Shown here one piece after another: positions 35,249-42,677 of a stretch of 64,000 nt of DNA. The notes under the pieces were generated by a model. It did no database searches and was not told where the DNA came from. It saw only the letters and a list, made by a program, of their open reading frames with translations. Position numbers and translations under genes: made by a program. The stretch's first letter is position 1. Each line of letters begins with the position of its first letter. Source of the DNA: an uncultured Myxococcales bacterium (GTDB lineage: Bacteria > Myxococcota_A > UBA9042); the NCBI GenBank assembly GCA_903919145.1, contig CAIXGW010000052.1, positions 1 to 64,000 on the forward strand, read 5' to 3'.

Positions 35249-36687
35249 CGGCGCACCTTGCCTACTTCCGCTGGCAGATCGCGCGGCTGGGCCGGCACTG
35301 CAAAGGTGGGCGCCATCAGGTGCAGGACCTTGAGGCGTTTCTTGTCGCCCAGCTCAATCAGCGTCACTGACGGCTGCTGGCAAGCGTCCTGGCCCGTCAG
35401 CCGCGGACACGACTCCAGCCGCGATCGGCCAACGGCGACCAGCGCCAGGCCACCAAAGCGGCCGTCATAGAACACCTCGGACGTCGCCGACACCACGGCC
35501 GTCACCGCCTGGCGCAGCGCATGCTCGTAGATTCTGTAGGCGCGGTCGGCGATCAGCTCGCCATCGCGCAGCAGGGTCAGGGGCCGCGCCGTCAGCAGCA
35601 AGGTGCCCGGGTAGGCGGAGGCGGCGGTCAGCGCCTGCTTGGCCCGCTTAAGTTCCGCCTCGCCCACCGTCTCGCCGCGGGTGTCGATGGCGACCAGCGC
35701 CAGCTCGCCAATGGCCAGCACGCCCGTGGACCGGTCGCCGATCTGCACGTCGGTCACCACCTGGCCGGCATCCTTGATCAGCTCTAGGAGCTTCTCTTGT
35801 TGGCCGGGTCCAGGCGCTTCGATCGACCAGCGCAGCAGCGGCACGGTGGGTGCGGCTTGGCCCAGGTGCACCTCCAGTGCGTCGATGTCGGGTGGCTCGC
35901 CGACCGCCACCACGGCGTCGACCTGGGCCTGCGCCGCCGCGGCCGCCACGGCCTGGCAGACCTCCTCGCCCGACGCCGCCACGACCATCAGCAGCCGGGT
36001 GCCGTGCTTGGCCGGGGTCTGCACTTCGCCGTCGCTGCCGTCCAGGGGTACGACTTCCAGGCGCTCGACCGGCAGCCGCCGCGAGGCCACCACCGCCGGC
36101 TGGCCGCGGCGAATCCCTTCTACGGTCACGTGGCGATCGCGCACCGACTCGGCAAAAACATGTTCTACTTCGATGCCCTGGACCGCAGCACTGCCGTCTT
36201 CAAAGTGCCAGACAAACTTGTCGAACTCCAGGTCTTGCAGCACCTCTACCCGCAGCCGCACCGGGGTGTTGGACCAGACGCGCAGCGTCGCCGGCTCAGC
36301 CACAATTCGCAGGGGCCCCGAGGTTTTGTCTGAGCCCGGCTCCTGGCCCGCCACAGCTTGGGCCGCGGGGCCAGCCAATTCTCCCAGCTGATCGGAGGTC
36401 GCTGCCGCCGCGAGCTCTGTGCCGGCACCGCCCTGGCCCGCAGTGGCCGCCCCAGCCAGGTCTTGGGGATGATTTGCCAGGCTGCCTGAATCGGCGCCTG
36501 CTGCCCCGCGTCCTGCAGGGGTGCCCAGGCTGGCGGCACGCTGCGGTGCGTCCGCGGTCGAGCGCCACGCCTGCATCGCCCACACCGCCACTGCCCCGGC
36601 CAGTACGCCCAGCAGCCACGGCAGAGCCGACTTTAGACGGCTTGCCAACTTTGGCGAGGGCGAGGGCTGAAGGGCAGGTGGTTGCAT
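35245..36687 (-). CDS. membrane-anchored protein with PKD-like domain and degenerate phosphoesterase-like region
   Basis: A 480-aa protein. One N-terminal membrane helix (about 24-42) is followed by a low-complexity Ala/Gly linker, a PKD-like beta domain (FVWHFEDGSAAVQGIEVEH), then about 250 residues with strand spacing like a calcineurin-type metallophosphatase: DAVVAVGEPPD, PLLRW, LLLTARPLTLL, VVSATSEVFYDG. The expected metal ligands (GDxxD, GNHD, GHxH) are absent, so it would be inactive; this relationship is inference. It is translationally coupled to hemW by a four-base overlap. Confidence 0.7.
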   Translation of the reverse strand: MQPPALQPSPSPKLASRLKSALPWLLGVLAGAVAVWAMQAWRSTADAPQRAASLGTPAGRGAAGADSGSLANHPQDLAGAATAGQGGAGTELAAAATSDQLGELAGPAAQAVAGQEPGSDKTSGPLRIVAEPATLRVWSNTPVRLRVEVLQDLEFDKFVWHFEDGSAAVQGIEVEHVFAESVRDRHVTVEGIRRGQPAVVASRRLPVERLEVVPLDGSDGEVQTPAKHGTRLLMVVAASGEEVCQAVAAAAAQAQVDAVVAVGEPPDIDALEVHLGQAAPTVPLLRWSIEAPGPGQQEKLLELIKDAGQVVTDVQIGDRSTGVLAIGELALVAIDTRGETVGEAELKRAKQALTAASAYPGTLLLTARPLTLLRDGELIADRAYRIYEHALRQAVTAVVSATSEVFYDGRFGGLALVAVGRSRLESCPRLTGQDACQQPSVTLIELGDKKRLKVLHLMAPTFAVPAQPRDLPAEVGKVRR

Positions 36688-36907
36688 GGCGCCGTCAATT
36701 GAGGTGGGCAGTAGGCGGTCAAGAGCAGTGGGCGGTCAAGGCCCGTGAGTGTCAGTGGGACGGCAGAGGGAACGGCAGAGGGAACGGCAAAGCGCGCGAC
36801 TGGTTGACCCTGCAGCTGCGCGCCCCGTAGTATCGGCAACTCGCAGGCTTGTCGCAACGCCGCAACGGTGCAGCGCAAAGGTCGGGCGAGCAGGAGCGCT
36901 GGAGGCC
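36688..36907. other. divergent intergenic region with short direct repeats
   Basis: About 220 nt between divergent genes. It holds a 12-bp tandem repeat CGGCAGAGGGAA (36761-36772 and 36773-36784, then a partial third copy) and two near-copies of GCAGTxGGCGGTCAAG (about 36709-36740). It must carry two opposing promoters. The repeats could be slippage products or regulator sites. Confidence 0.45.
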
Positions 36908-38167
36908 ATGATGTTGCTTAAAACTGTTGGACTATCTGCTGCGACGCTGGCCCTACTGGCCCTTGCCGCAGGCCCGGCTTGGGCCGGTTCACTGTGGAAC
37001 GGGCGCCAAAGCGATTGCGTTGCCGCGTTTGCCGCTGGAGAGAGCGCCGACCAAGCCAAGCTCATGGGCTGCGCCGACGATTTTGCCGCCGACGCCGTCA
37101 TCGAGAAGCTGACGCCGGCCGACAAGGGCACCATCGAAAAAGGCCTGCGGTGGCTCTACGAAAACGGTTCGGACAAGGGCGCCAAGGTCGCGCGGTTGGC
37201 CCTGCAGCGGCTGGGCGTCAATTTGCCAGTGCGCACGGCCAAAGGCGCCAGTGCGGCGACGGCACCGGCGGCAGAGAGAGCCAAGTACGACCCGCCAGAA
37301 GCCAAGAAGGCCGACCAAGAGGCCGCCGACAAGCTCTACAAAGACGGCGTGGCCCAGCTCAAGAAGAAGAAGTGGCAGGCCGGCGTGGCCATCCTGCTCA
37401 AAGGGCTGGAGAAGAATCCGCGCAGCGAGAAGATTCTGTACAATTTGGGCTGTGGCGAAGCCAACATGGCGGGCGACTACAAGGCCCTGTGGACCCACCT
37501 GCAGTACCTGGCTGACCTGGGCACCGACTACAGCAGCGAATTGCTGGTCAAAGCCCGCAGCGATGAGGACTTTGAGCCGGTGCGCGAAGAGACCGAATTC
37601 AAGCGCCTGACCGGCTATATGCGGGCGCTGGTGGTCAACACCGTAGACGACGTGGGCGAGCCTGGCGTCGCCAATATCCTAAAACTATTTGATAAACTGG
37701 GCCACAAGAAGCCAGACAAGAAAGACGACGACAAGACCCCGCTGCCAGCGCCGATTGTCCAGTTCAAGCCGCACGCCAAAGCCCAGACGGCGGTGATCGC
37801 CGAGCTGTTGGGCGACCCGGACACCAAGCTCGAGCCGATCACCGAGGGCAAGTACGATCTGGTCATCCGCTGGGGCACCAAGATCGACGACAAGGGAAAG
37901 CCGATCAACCTGGGCCCAGAGACGGCCGACGAGGCGGTGGCCAAGGCCCGCCAGAAGCAGAACAAAGCGCTGGCCCAGCCCGAAGGGGCAATCAACAAGG
38001 TCAACAAGGTGCTGGACACGCCGGGCCGGGTGATCAGCGAGGCCGGCAAGATGAAGGACCGCGTGCTGTCTGTGGGAGACAAAGCCAAGGGCGCAGCCGA
38101 CAAGGTCAAGGACTTGGAGAAGATCGGCGACAAAGCCGGCGACGCCATGAAGATCAAGGGGCTGTAA
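36908..38167 (+). CDS. secreted TPR-like protein, unknown function
   Basis: A 419-aa protein with a signal peptide ending AGPAWAG. A helical domain follows, then a TPR-like segment (ADKLYKDGVAQLKKKKW ... NLGCGEANMAGDY), a domain containing GTKIDDKGK, and a Lys-rich helical tail. Probably periplasmic. Two ATGs in tandem serve as possible starts; GGAGG fits the second (36911) and AGGAG the first. It is divergent from the PKD-domain gene. No family recognised beyond TPR. Confidence 0.8.
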   Translation: MMLLKTVGLSAATLALLALAAGPAWAGSLWNGRQSDCVAAFAAGESADQAKLMGCADDFAADAVIEKLTPADKGTIEKGLRWLYENGSDKGAKVARLALQRLGVNLPVRTAKGASAATAPAAERAKYDPPEAKKADQEAADKLYKDGVAQLKKKKWQAGVAILLKGLEKNPRSEKILYNLGCGEANMAGDYKALWTHLQYLADLGTDYSSELLVKARSDEDFEPVREETEFKRLTGYMRALVVNTVDDVGEPGVANILKLFDKLGHKKPDKKDDDKTPLPAPIVQFKPHAKAQTAVIAELLGDPDTKLEPITEGKYDLVIRWGTKIDDKGKPINLGPETADEAVAKARQKQNKALAQPEGAINKVNKVLDTPGRVISEAGKMKDRVLSVGDKAKGAADKVKDLEKIGDKAGDAMKIKGL

Positions 38168-38250
38168 GGCCCGCCGCCAACCCGGCAGCATCCTGGCTCA
38201 GGGTTTGCTGGGCTCCAGCGCGCATCACGGTCTAATTTTCCTTGCACTCC

Positions 38251-38274
38251 TGGGTGAGCCACCCAGCTCACCCA
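38251..38274. repeat. perfect 9-bp stem-loop
   Basis: TGGGTGAGC / GCTCACCCA with a 6-nt loop lies 84 nt after the TPR gene. There is no U-run on either strand, so it is at best an RNA-stabilising or weak termination structure. Confidence 0.4.
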
Positions 38275-38301
38275 TGCGGATTGGCAGCGACGCCCAGACC
38301 C

Positions 38302-38317
38302 CAAATCGATCGATTTG
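38302..38317. promoter_or_regulatory. 16-bp perfect palindrome
   Basis: CAAATCGATCGATTTG is a perfect palindrome about 40 nt before the small membrane protein gene, followed by TTTCTT. It may be an operator or a weak terminator. The core ATCGATCGA also occurs at about 59082-59090, near the NrdR boxes. Confidence 0.4.
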
Positions 38318-38357
38318 TTTCTTGTCGGGGCCCTCTTAAGACAGCAGGCGTAATGCG

Positions 38358-38618
38358 ATGGGCGTAGTGCAAGAGTTGCTGCAATTGTCGCTTATCGACT
38401 GGTTTGTCGTCGGCCTGGCCACGTTTACGTGCCTGGTCGGCGCGCTGCTGCCGCGGATCGGCAATCTGCTGGGGCGGCTGATGCTTGGCGAGGATCCGCT
38501 GCTGGCTCGCTGGCAGGCAGCTAGAAAAGCCAAGCGAGAAAGGGCCCTGCAAAACAAGCTGGCCCGCAAGGCCAGCAAGTCGGCGCGTCAAGGGCCGGCG
38601 AGCCCGCCTCCCCCGTGA
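38358..38618 (+). CDS. 86-aa single-helix membrane protein
   Basis: One N-terminal membrane helix (about 14-31, DWFVVGLATFTCLVGALL), then PRIGNLLGRLML and a long basic amphipathic helix rich in Lys/Arg/Ala. Third codon positions are strongly G/C, which supports coding. The layout (short N-terminus, helix, Pro hinge, G..LG turn, amphipathic basic helix) is reminiscent of TatA-type proteins, but the FG hinge is missing; I would not name it TatA. It lies about 140 nt before maf. Confidence 0.65.
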   Translation: MGVVQELLQLSLIDWFVVGLATFTCLVGALLPRIGNLLGRLMLGEDPLLARWQAARKAKRERALQNKLARKASKSARQGPASPPPP

Positions 38619-38758
38619 ACCACCGCGGCTCGCGGGCCGGCTGCATGGCCGGTGTTGCGGCGGGCGGATTTGCGGCCCAGGGGGGGGCCTGAACTTGCAT
38701 AGCCGCGCCGTCAGGGTACAACAGGCGCCGATCCCCGCCGATGCGGGGCTGAGCAGCC

Positions 38759-39442
38759 ATGGCCGCGCCGATCGCCCTTGCCTCCAGTTCGCCTCGCCGC
38801 AAGGAGCTGCTAGAGCGCCTGGGCTTTCAGGTGCGCGTCGTCCAAGCCGGCGTTGACGAATCACAATTGCCCGGCGAGCTGCCAGAGGACTGCGCCAAGA
38901 GGCTGGCCCGCGCCAAGGTGCTGGCGGCCGTCAGGCGAATCCAGGCCACCCTCTACACCTCAGAACAAGAGGCGCGGCGCCAGTTTGCCAGCGGTGGCCC
39001 GCCGATGAGCGCCCGCGGCGACGAGCCGATCCGCTGGGTGCTGGGGGCCGACACCGTGGTCGTGGTCGATGACCTGATTTTTGGCAAGCCCACCGATGTC
39101 CAAGAGGCCCGCGAGATGCTGACCCGGCTCTCTGGGCGCGAACACTTGGTGATCACCGCATTTTGCCTCTACGATCTGCGGCGCAGCCGCGAAGGCATCG
39201 AGGGCGTGCGCACCGTAGTCAAGTTCAAGGATCTGACCAGAAGCGAGATCGACGCCTACGTCTCTGCCGGAGAGAGCATGGACAAGGCCGGCGCCTACGC
39301 CGTCCAAGGCGTGGGCAGCTATCTGGTCGAACACCTGCAGGGCAGCTACACCAACGTGGTGGGCCTGCCGCTGTGCCAGGTGGTTGAAATGATGGAGGCC
39401 ATGGGCGCGCGCGATGTGCTGCCGTGGACGACCAAAGACTAA
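38759..39442 (+). CDS. maf: Maf-like nucleoside triphosphate pyrophosphatase
   Basis: A 227-aa protein. The N-terminal SSSPRRKELL is the Maf hallmark, and GADTVVVV...GKP contains the catalytic Asp region; SGREHLVITAF follows. Maf proteins hydrolyse non-canonical or modified NTPs, or dTTP/UTP, to the monophosphates. Compared with typical Maf (about 190-200 aa), there is an insertion of about 25 residues between the KVLAA helix and the WVLGADTV strand. It is followed 13 nt later by the PLP-binding protein gene. Confidence 0.93.
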   Translation: MAAPIALASSSPRRKELLERLGFQVRVVQAGVDESQLPGELPEDCAKRLARAKVLAAVRRIQATLYTSEQEARRQFASGGPPMSARGDEPIRWVLGADTVVVVDDLIFGKPTDVQEAREMLTRLSGREHLVITAFCLYDLRRSREGIEGVRTVVKFKDLTRSEIDAYVSAGESMDKAGAYAVQGVGSYLVEHLQGSYTNVVGLPLCQVVEMMEAMGARDVLPWTTKD

Positions 39443-39455
39443 GCACGGGGTGGCC

Positions 39456-40178
39456 ATGATCGATTCCGCCGTGCTGCAGCACAACCTGGACCAGATCCAC
39501 CAGCGCATTGCCCATGCCTGCGCCGCCGCCGGCCGCGATCGCCGCGAGGTGACACTGGTGGCGGTCAGCAAGGGCCAGCCCGCCGCGGCGATCCGCGCCC
39601 TGTACCAGCTTGGCCACCGCGATTTTGGCGAAAGCTACGTGCAAGAGTGGCAGGCCAAGGCCACCGAGCTGAGCGACCTGAGCGAGCTGCGCTGGCACTT
39701 CCTGGGGCACCTGCAGCGCAACAAGGTCAAGCAGGTGATCGGCAAGGTCGCGCTGTTGCACAGCCTGGACGACATGCAGGGCCTGGACGAGATGGCCCGC
39801 ACGGCGTGGCAGGCCCGCCTCAGCCAACCCGTTCTGCTGCAGGTCAATCTCGCCCACGAGCAGAGCAAGCGCGGCTGTGGGCCGCAGGACGCGCCGCTGT
39901 TTCTCGACGTGCTACAGCGCAGCCCCGGGCTGCTGCTGCGCGGCCTGATGGTGCTGCCTCCTTATGACTGGGATGCCGAGCAGGTGCGCCCGTGGTTTCG
40001 CCAATTGCGCCAGCTGAGCGAGCAATTGCAGGTCGACTACGCGGGCGTCGGTCAGCTGCCGCCAGCCGGGCAGTGGTGGCTTTCAATGGGCATGAGCGGC
40101 GATTTTGAGGTGGCGATCGCCGAAGGATCGACCCATATCCGCGTGGGCACTAGTCTTTTTGGCCCAAGGGCGACCTAG
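39456..40178 (+). CDS. PLP homeostasis protein (YggS/PLPBP family)
   Basis: A 240-aa protein, the normal length. LVAVSKGQPAAAI carries the PLP-binding Lys; HFLGHLQRNK and LSMGMSGDFEVAIAEGSTHIRVGTSLFG are the family's signature strands that bind the phosphate. It regulates intracellular pyridoxal phosphate and keto-acid/amino-acid balance and has no catalytic activity of its own. The ATG at 39456 follows CACGGGG; longer readings have no ribosome site. It is close behind maf, a common pairing with envelope or division genes in other bacteria. Confidence 0.94.
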   Translation: MIDSAVLQHNLDQIHQRIAHACAAAGRDRREVTLVAVSKGQPAAAIRALYQLGHRDFGESYVQEWQAKATELSDLSELRWHFLGHLQRNKVKQVIGKVALLHSLDDMQGLDEMARTAWQARLSQPVLLQVNLAHEQSKRGCGPQDAPLFLDVLQRSPGLLLRGLMVLPPYDWDAEQVRPWFRQLRQLSEQLQVDYAGVGQLPPAGQWWLSMGMSGDFEVAIAEGSTHIRVGTSLFGPRAT

Positions 40179-40385
40179 CCCCCCGGACCTCTGCCGCAAT
40201 GTCGCACAGTTGTTGCACCGCGGGCAGCCTGCGCCCTTGACCCCAAGGCGCTGGCGGGGCCACCCTCTTGGCCGCTCGGCGCATCGGAATTTGCCGGCTT
40301 CGAGCCCAGCGCCAGCAGAACCGCCGCCCGACCGCGCCGCAGGTTCTTGACTGAACTGCTCTCTGAGCATCCAAGGGGGACCCCA

Positions 40386-41204
40386 ATGGCCGAGACCGCA
40401 TACTTGGGCTTTGCCAGCCGCGACGGCGAGTTGCAGCACCGCTACGGCGACCACGTCCACCTGATCCACGACCCCTTGGCGCTGACCTGGCTGGCTCGCC
40501 TCAGCCACCCGGCCTGCGTACAACCCGAGGTCAACCGCTTGGTCGCGCTGCTGTACCGCGGCCTGGTGCGCGAGACCATGAACCGCCAGTTCCCCCGGCG
40601 GGTGGTGCGGACCGAGACGCGCATGCGCACCTACACCGAGCGCGGCTACTACGAGGGCCAGATCCTCGATCCAGAAACTGAAGTGACCACCGTCGACATC
40701 GCCCGCGCCGGGATCCTGCCGTCGATGGTGTGCTTTGAGGCTTTCTGCGAAGTCCTTGATCCCACACGGGTTCGCCAGGACCACATCCTGATGAACCGCA
40801 CGACCAACGACCAGATGCAGGTCACCGGCGCCGGCATCCACGGCCGCAAGATCGCCGGGCCGGTCAAGGACCGCATCCTGGTCTTTCCCGACCCGATGGG
40901 CGCTACCGGCGGCTCGCTGGCCGAGGCCATCCGCTTCTACTTAGAGGAACTTGACGGCCCGCCTGCGCACATCTACGCCCTCAACCTCATTGTCACCCCA
41001 GAGTTCATCAAGAGGCTGACCACAGAATTCCCTGGGATCGTGTCGATCTATGCCTACCGCCTTGACCGCGGCCTGTCCCCCGACTCGGTGCTGCAGGCGC
41101 TGCCCGGCGAGCACTGGGACCTGGAGAAGGGCCTGACGGACCACCAGTACATCGTGCCGGGGGCTGGCGGCATGGGCGAGATCATGAACAACGCCCTGTC
41201 TTGA
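40386..41204 (+). CDS. uracil-phosphoribosyltransferase-like enzyme, variant base-binding loop
   Basis: A 272-aa type I phosphoribosyltransferase. The PRPP loop DPMGATGGSL (from residue 169), RAGILPSM and IVTPEF match UPRT, which makes UMP from uracil and PRPP. It is longer than Upp (about 208 aa). At the C-terminus the uracil-binding GxGDAGD loop reads PGAGGMGE, so base specificity may differ. AAGGGGG lies about 6 nt before the ATG. A hypoxanthine phosphoribosyltransferase gene follows, forming a salvage pair. Confidence 0.85.
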   Translation: MAETAYLGFASRDGELQHRYGDHVHLIHDPLALTWLARLSHPACVQPEVNRLVALLYRGLVRETMNRQFPRRVVRTETRMRTYTERGYYEGQILDPETEVTTVDIARAGILPSMVCFEAFCEVLDPTRVRQDHILMNRTTNDQMQVTGAGIHGRKIAGPVKDRILVFPDPMGATGGSLAEAIRFYLEELDGPPAHIYALNLIVTPEFIKRLTTEFPGIVSIYAYRLDRGLSPDSVLQALPGEHWDLEKGLTDHQYIVPGAGGMGEIMNNALS

Positions 41205-41341
41205 GAGGGTGTTCCCGTCTGGGCTGCGCTTGCGCCCAGGCACTGCGCTGGCTAAGCACCTGATTTTTCACGCTGCGGCAAGCCAAGGTCCGCACTCCTG
41301 AGCCCCTCTGAGAGCCGCCCCCCCTCGCCACGGAGCCCCTC

Positions 41342-41905
41342 ATGTCTGAACCCAGCCAACCGCAGCAGGGGTCGATCGAAATCGTCGACTCCTATCTGTC
41401 TGCCCCAGAAATTGCCAATAGAATAGCTGATTTGGCCAGAGAAATCACCGCCGCCGGCCCCTTTGAGAAGCCGCTGGTGGTGGTCTGCGTGCTCAAGGGC
41501 TCGTTTCTGTTCTTTGCCGACTTGGTCCGCCGGCTCGATCTGCCGTGCAACTGCGTGTTCTTAGGGGTGTCGTCCTACGGTGGCACCACCGAAAGCTCTG
41601 GCGCGGTGCGGCTGACCCACGACCTGACCCTGGACATTGCCGACCGCGACGTCCTCATCGTCGAAGACATCGTCGATACTGGCCTGACCATGTCTTACCT
41701 GCTGACCATCCTGGGGGCGCGGCGGCCGCGGACCCTGCGGGTGTGCACACTGCTGCACAAGCCGGCGCGTAAGCGGGTCGACGTCCAGCTGGACTACATC
41801 GGCTTTACCATCGAAGACGTGTTTGTGGTCGGCTACGGCCTGGACTACGACGAGCGCTACCGCAATTTGCCCTACATCGGGGCCATGCGCTTTGAACCCG
41901 CCTGA
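41342..41905 (+). CDS. hpt: hypoxanthine phosphoribosyltransferase
   Basis: A 187-aa protein of typical length. The PRPP-binding motif is VEDIVDTGLTM, the pyrophosphate-binding loop is in VCVLKGSFLFFADL, and the flexible-loop SYGGTTESSG and the C-terminal VGYGLDYDERYRNLPYIG are diagnostic. It salvages hypoxanthine and guanine to IMP and GMP. It lies 137 nt after the UPRT-like gene. Its TGA overlaps the ATG of the next gene (TGATG), so translation is coupled. Confidence 0.96.
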   Translation: MSEPSQPQQGSIEIVDSYLSAPEIANRIADLAREITAAGPFEKPLVVVCVLKGSFLFFADLVRRLDLPCNCVFLGVSSYGGTTESSGAVRLTHDLTLDIADRDVLIVEDIVDTGLTMSYLLTILGARRPRTLRVCTLLHKPARKRVDVQLDYIGFTIEDVFVVGYGLDYDERYRNLPYIGAMRFEPA

Positions 41906-42543
41906 TGCAGCTGCGCTTTCTTGGCCACGCTGCCTTCGATCTGCACCTGGCTGGGCTGCGGCTGTGCCTTGACCCCCACAAACCCGGAGCGCTGGGCGGC
42001 CGATTCCAGCTGCCGGCGATCGTCGGCCCGTTTGACGCCCTGCTGCGCACCCACGCCCACGAAGATCACGCCGCCTGGACGCCCGAGCTCGGCACCCAGC
42101 GCTGGCTCGACGCTCCGCTGCAGCTGCCTGGCCTGGAGATCGAGGCCCGCGCGGTCTTTCACGACGCGGCCCAAGGTCGGCAGATGGGCTTGGTGCGCAT
42201 GATCTCGCTGCGGGCAGAGGGGCTGAGGATCGTCCACAGCGGCGATCTGGGCCACGCCGATGCCAGCGATGAGCAATGGCTACAGGGCACGGACGTGCTG
42301 TTGATCGCCGCCGGCGGCACCTGGACTCTGGACGGCCCGGCGGCGGCGGGCCTGGCCCAACGCTGCGGCGCCCGAGCGGTCGTGCCCATGCACTGCGCCG
42401 ACCCTCGCGTCGATCTGGCCCTGCAACCCGTCGCAGCCTTCTTGGCGGCGTGGCTTGGGCCGGTCATCCGCCTGGCCCACCTCGACAGCGCTGCGCTTGC
42501 CGCCCTGACCAGCCCTGCCGTCGTGGTGCTCCCGTCGCCCTAA
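41905..42543 (+). CDS. metallo-beta-lactamase-fold hydrolase (UlaG-like)
   Basis: A 212-aa protein with the beta-lactamase-like fold: FLGHAAF at the N-terminus, the metal motif HAHEDHA (HxHxDH), HSGDLGH with the second-sphere Asp, and PMHCADP near the end. It resembles the UlaG/metal-dependent hydrolase subgroup; the substrate cannot be read from the sequence. Translation is coupled to hpt by TGATG, which may point to a nucleotide-linked role. Confidence 0.9.
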   Translation: MQLRFLGHAAFDLHLAGLRLCLDPHKPGALGGRFQLPAIVGPFDALLRTHAHEDHAAWTPELGTQRWLDAPLQLPGLEIEARAVFHDAAQGRQMGLVRMISLRAEGLRIVHSGDLGHADASDEQWLQGTDVLLIAAGGTWTLDGPAAAGLAQRCGARAVVPMHCADPRVDLALQPVAAFLAAWLGPVIRLAHLDSAALAALTSPAVVVLPSP

Positions 42544-42677
42544 GCACTTGCCGCGCCTCTGTATTTTTGCGCCACGCCTGGGCCGGGGCCCTGAAGATGT
42601 GGTTGTGATTTTGCCGCGGATACTGGTAGAGTTGCCGGTCGGTGCGCTCAGAGCGCTCTTGCTACTATTGGAGTCCC

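Noticed and set aside
38358-38618. Naming the 86-aa protein TatA
   Set aside because: The topology is similar but the FG hinge of TatA is missing and no tatBC genes are adjacent.
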